From assembly GCA_024639205.1 (NCBI GenBank), contig JAHEIV010000149.1, forward strand, positions 1 through 7,226: a stretch of 7,226 nt of DNA, read 5' to 3'. Below the pieces are notes generated by a model that saw only the letters and a list, made by a program, of their open reading frames with translations, made no database searches and had not been told where the DNA came from. The translations under genes and the position numbers were made by a program. The stretch's first letter is position 1; every line of letters starts with the position of its first letter. Positions 5,111 to 7,226 of this stretch are shown in pieces. The stretch is from Deltaproteobacteria bacterium (GTDB taxonomy: Bacteria > Desulfobacterota > Desulfobacteria > Desulfobacterales > SG8-13).

Positions 5111-7226
5111 TTACATCACGAATACCGGATCGACATCCACGGCGACGTGAACACCGCGGTGGCTGAACAAACCCGGGTTTTCGGAAATCAACGCTCGGAC
5201 GAATCGGTGCAGGGGGCCGACACCGGAGCCTTTGGTGAGGATCTGCCAGCGATACCGACCGGCAATCCGGGTCAGGGCCGCCTCGATGGGACCGAGAATC
5301 TCCACCGCCCCGGAAAACTCCTTGCTCCGGCGCTGCAGACGACGACATAAATCCCCCAGCTGTTGCGCATGCGCGGCGGTCTGCTTTTTGTCCCGACCGG
5401 ATATCATAACCTGAACCATCCGTGAAAACGGGGGGTAGTTCAGGGCCTTACGAAACCGGATCTCCTCGGTATAAAACGCCTTGAAATCCTGATTGCGGGC
5501 CGCAACGATGCTGAAGTGCTCCGGATTGTAGGTTTGCAAAATGACCTTGCCGGGTGTCTGCCCGCGACCGGCGCGTCCGGCCACCTGGGCCAGCAGCTGA
5601 AAGGAGCGCTCGCTGGCCCGAAAATCCGGCAGGCTCAACGAAAGGTCTGCGCAGATGATTCCCACCAGTGTAATGTTCGGAAAGTCGTGCCCTTTGGCAA
5701 CCATCTGGGTTCCCACCAGCAGATCGATACGGCGATCGCGAAGATCCTTCAGAATGCGCACCAGCGTCCCCTTGCGCCCGGTCGTGTCTCGATCCATTCG
5801 GGCCACCCGTGCCTGGGGGAAGAGCTTTTTCAACACCTCCTCGATTTTCTCGGTACCCAGGCCCATGTGCCGAATCCGGTCCGCACCGCAGCTTTCGCAG
5901 GCAGCCGATACCGGCCGTGTGAACCCGCAATAGTGGCATTTGTATGCAGCCGCAGCCTGATGCAACGTCATGGAGATGTCACAGTGCCTGCATTTTACGG
6001 CTTCGCCGCAATCTCCACATACGGCAAAGCTGGCAAATCCCCGCCGATTGAGAAAAAGCAGTGTCTGCTCCCCGCGTTCAAGCACCGCCGCCATCTCTGC
6101 GGTGAGCTCATCGGATAAAAACCGGCGAATTCCTCTCTGGTCTCTCGATTCGCGCAGGTCGACCACGGTGATCTCCGGCAGAGACCTTTGTTCCACCCGT
6201 TTTTCCAGATTGATCTCCACCAGTTTTCCCCGGCTGGCGTTGTAGTACGATTGGATGGAAGGGGTGGCGGAGCCGAACAGCGCGACACAGTTTTCCATTT
6301 TGGCCCGCACGGCCGCCAAATCGCGTGCGTTATAGCGTAAGTTGGTTTCCTGCTTGTAGGAACTGTCGTGCTCTTCGTCCACGACGATCAAGCCGATATC
6401 GGTCAGCGGTGCGAAAATAGCCGACCGGGCACCCAGCACGATACCGGCTTCCCGGTCACGGATGCGCAGCCACTGGTCATAACGCTCGCCGTCCGAAAGG
6501 CCGCTGTGCAGCAGTGCGATCCGGTCACCGAAACGCGCGCGAAACCTTCTTTCCATCTGTGAAATCAGAGCGATTTCAGGAACCAGGATCAGAACCGTCT
6601 GCCCGTCGTGGATCACCCGTTCGGCGAGCTGCATGTATACTTCCGTCTTTCCGCTGCCGGTCACCCCGGCGAGCAGGAAGGCACCAAAACCGCAACCCAG
6701 GGACTGCATCACGCGACTTATCACGCTGCTTTGCTCTTTTGTGGGCAACAGGGCCGTGTCGGCATCGACGGTTTCACCAAACGGATCCCGGTATCGTCTT
6801 TGCTCAAATATTTCGATAAAGCCTGCACGGGCCATCGACTTTACGGTAGCCGCAGTGGTGGGCACCGCAATGATCAACTCCGGTAGCGACATCTCCTTAG
6901 CGGCCTGCAGCGTATGAAAAATCTTTTCGCGCTGCCGGGTCAGCGTGCCGACTTCCGGAAAAGGATTCGCCACCCTGACAAAGCGCTCGGTCTTCGGGCG
7001 CACCCGACCACCGGTCAGCTTTCTTTCGATGGCAATCCAGCCCTTATGCTGCAGGTTCCGCACAAAGGCACCGGCAGGATGGGTATCCAAAGCCCGGGCG
7101 AGGGGTTTCATCCGCGAAGGGGCTTTGTCCAGCAACTGCAGCGCCGCCTGCTCGGCTTGATCCGCTTTGCCCTCCAACAGGGCAGCTTTGCCTGCATCGG
7201 TGATGCTGCCCACCGCGGTTTCGGTG
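5111..7226 (-). CDS. priA: Primosomal replication restart helicase PriA (5' end cut off)
   Basis: PriA is a 3'-to-5' superfamily 2 DNA helicase that recognises stalled replication forks and directs reloading of the replicative helicase. The frame is open to the right edge, so the start and most of the N-terminal 3'-DNA-binding domain (about 100 residues) are missing. Counting from the GTG codon at 7213, which is not the real start, the visible order is: winged-helix region (about 1-85), Walker A GVTGSGKT (183-190), VPEIALISQ (211-219), DEEH box (279-282), motif III GSATPS (314-319), eight zinc-binding cysteines (399, 402, 408, 411, 426, 429, 439, 442), GTQMVAKGHDFPNITLVGI (501-519), QVAGRAGR (543-550) and a C-terminal domain to residue 700. 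All catalytic and zinc residues are present, so the enzyme should be active. No partner gene adjoins it, and the repeat-filled gap downstream suggests it is not part of the next operon. Confidence 0.97.
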   Translation of the reverse strand, partial: TETAVGSITDAGKAALLEGKADQAEQAALQLLDKAPSRMKPLARALDTHPAGAFVRNLQHKGWIAIERKLTGGRVRPKTERFVRVANPFPEVGTLTRQREKIFHTLQAAKEMSLPELIIAVPTTAATVKSMARAGFIEIFEQRRYRDPFGETVDADTALLPTKEQSSVISRVMQSLGCGFGAFLLAGVTGSGKTEVYMQLAERVIHDGQTVLILVPEIALISQMERRFRARFGDRIALLHSGLSDGERYDQWLRIRDREAGIVLGARSAIFAPLTDIGLIVVDEEHDSSYKQETNLRYNARDLAAVRAKMENCVALFGSATPSIQSYYNASRGKLVEINLEKRVEQRSLPEITVVDLRESRDQRGIRRFLSDELTAEMAAVLERGEQTLLFLNRRGFASFAVCGDCGEAVKCRHCDISMTLHQAAAAYKCHYCGFTRPVSAACESCGADRIRHMGLGTEKIEEVLKKLFPQARVARMDRDTTGRKGTLVRILKDLRDRRIDLLVGTQMVAKGHDFPNITLVGIICADLSLSLPDFRASERSFQLLAQVAGRAGRGQTPGKVILQTYNPEHFSIVAARNQDFKAFYTEEIRFRKALNYPPFSRMVQVMISGRDKKQTAAHAQQLGDLCRRLQRRSKEFSGAVEILGPIEAALTRIAGRYRWQILTKGSGVGPLHRFVRALISENPGLFSHRGVHVAVDVDPVFVM

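Overview
The window reads as a chromosomal segment of a GC-rich Gram-negative bacterium, most likely a sulfate-reducing or syntrophic member of the Desulfobacterota (former Deltaproteobacteria). This is inference from gene content: a periplasmic OmpA-like/DUF1573 protein, a DUF3160 protein, a small Cys-rich zinc-ribbon protein, and an apparent in-frame selenocysteine codon, a feature common in that phylum. No rRNA, tRNA, CRISPR array, phage or transposase gene was seen.

Layout, left to right. Positions 1-163 are unassigned edge sequence. Positions 164-338 hold a MITE-like dispersed repeat with short inverted ends. A small + strand gene (358-585) encodes a protein with 11 Cys in 75 residues. 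It converges on a minus-strand block of three closely spaced genes, in transcription order: an exported OmpA-like/DUF1573 protein (4841-3768), a HAD hydrolase (3721-3089) and an exported DUF3160 protein (3028-683). Upstream of this block is a 269-bp gap containing a second, degenerate copy of the repeat. The minus-strand primosomal helicase gene priA (5111-7226) follows and runs off the right edge.

The most interesting signal is in the OmpA-like/DUF1573 gene. A simple ORF caller splits it into a 189-residue ORF and a 135-residue ORF. Both lie in one reading frame, separated by a single TGA (4274-4272) and 32 open codons that encode the missing middle of the DUF1573 domain. The TGA falls exactly where this family has the first Cys of its conserved CGCT motif. 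A 6-bp hairpin begins 12 nt after the TGA, the position and size expected of a bacterial SECIS element. I read the whole as one 357-residue periplasmic selenoprotein with a Sec-Gly-Cys site. A recent Cys-to-stop mutation is the main alternative.

The spacing of the three minus-strand genes (46 and about 60 nt) suggests co-transcription. The first and last products carry export signals while the HAD enzyme looks cytoplasmic, so no shared pathway can be asserted.
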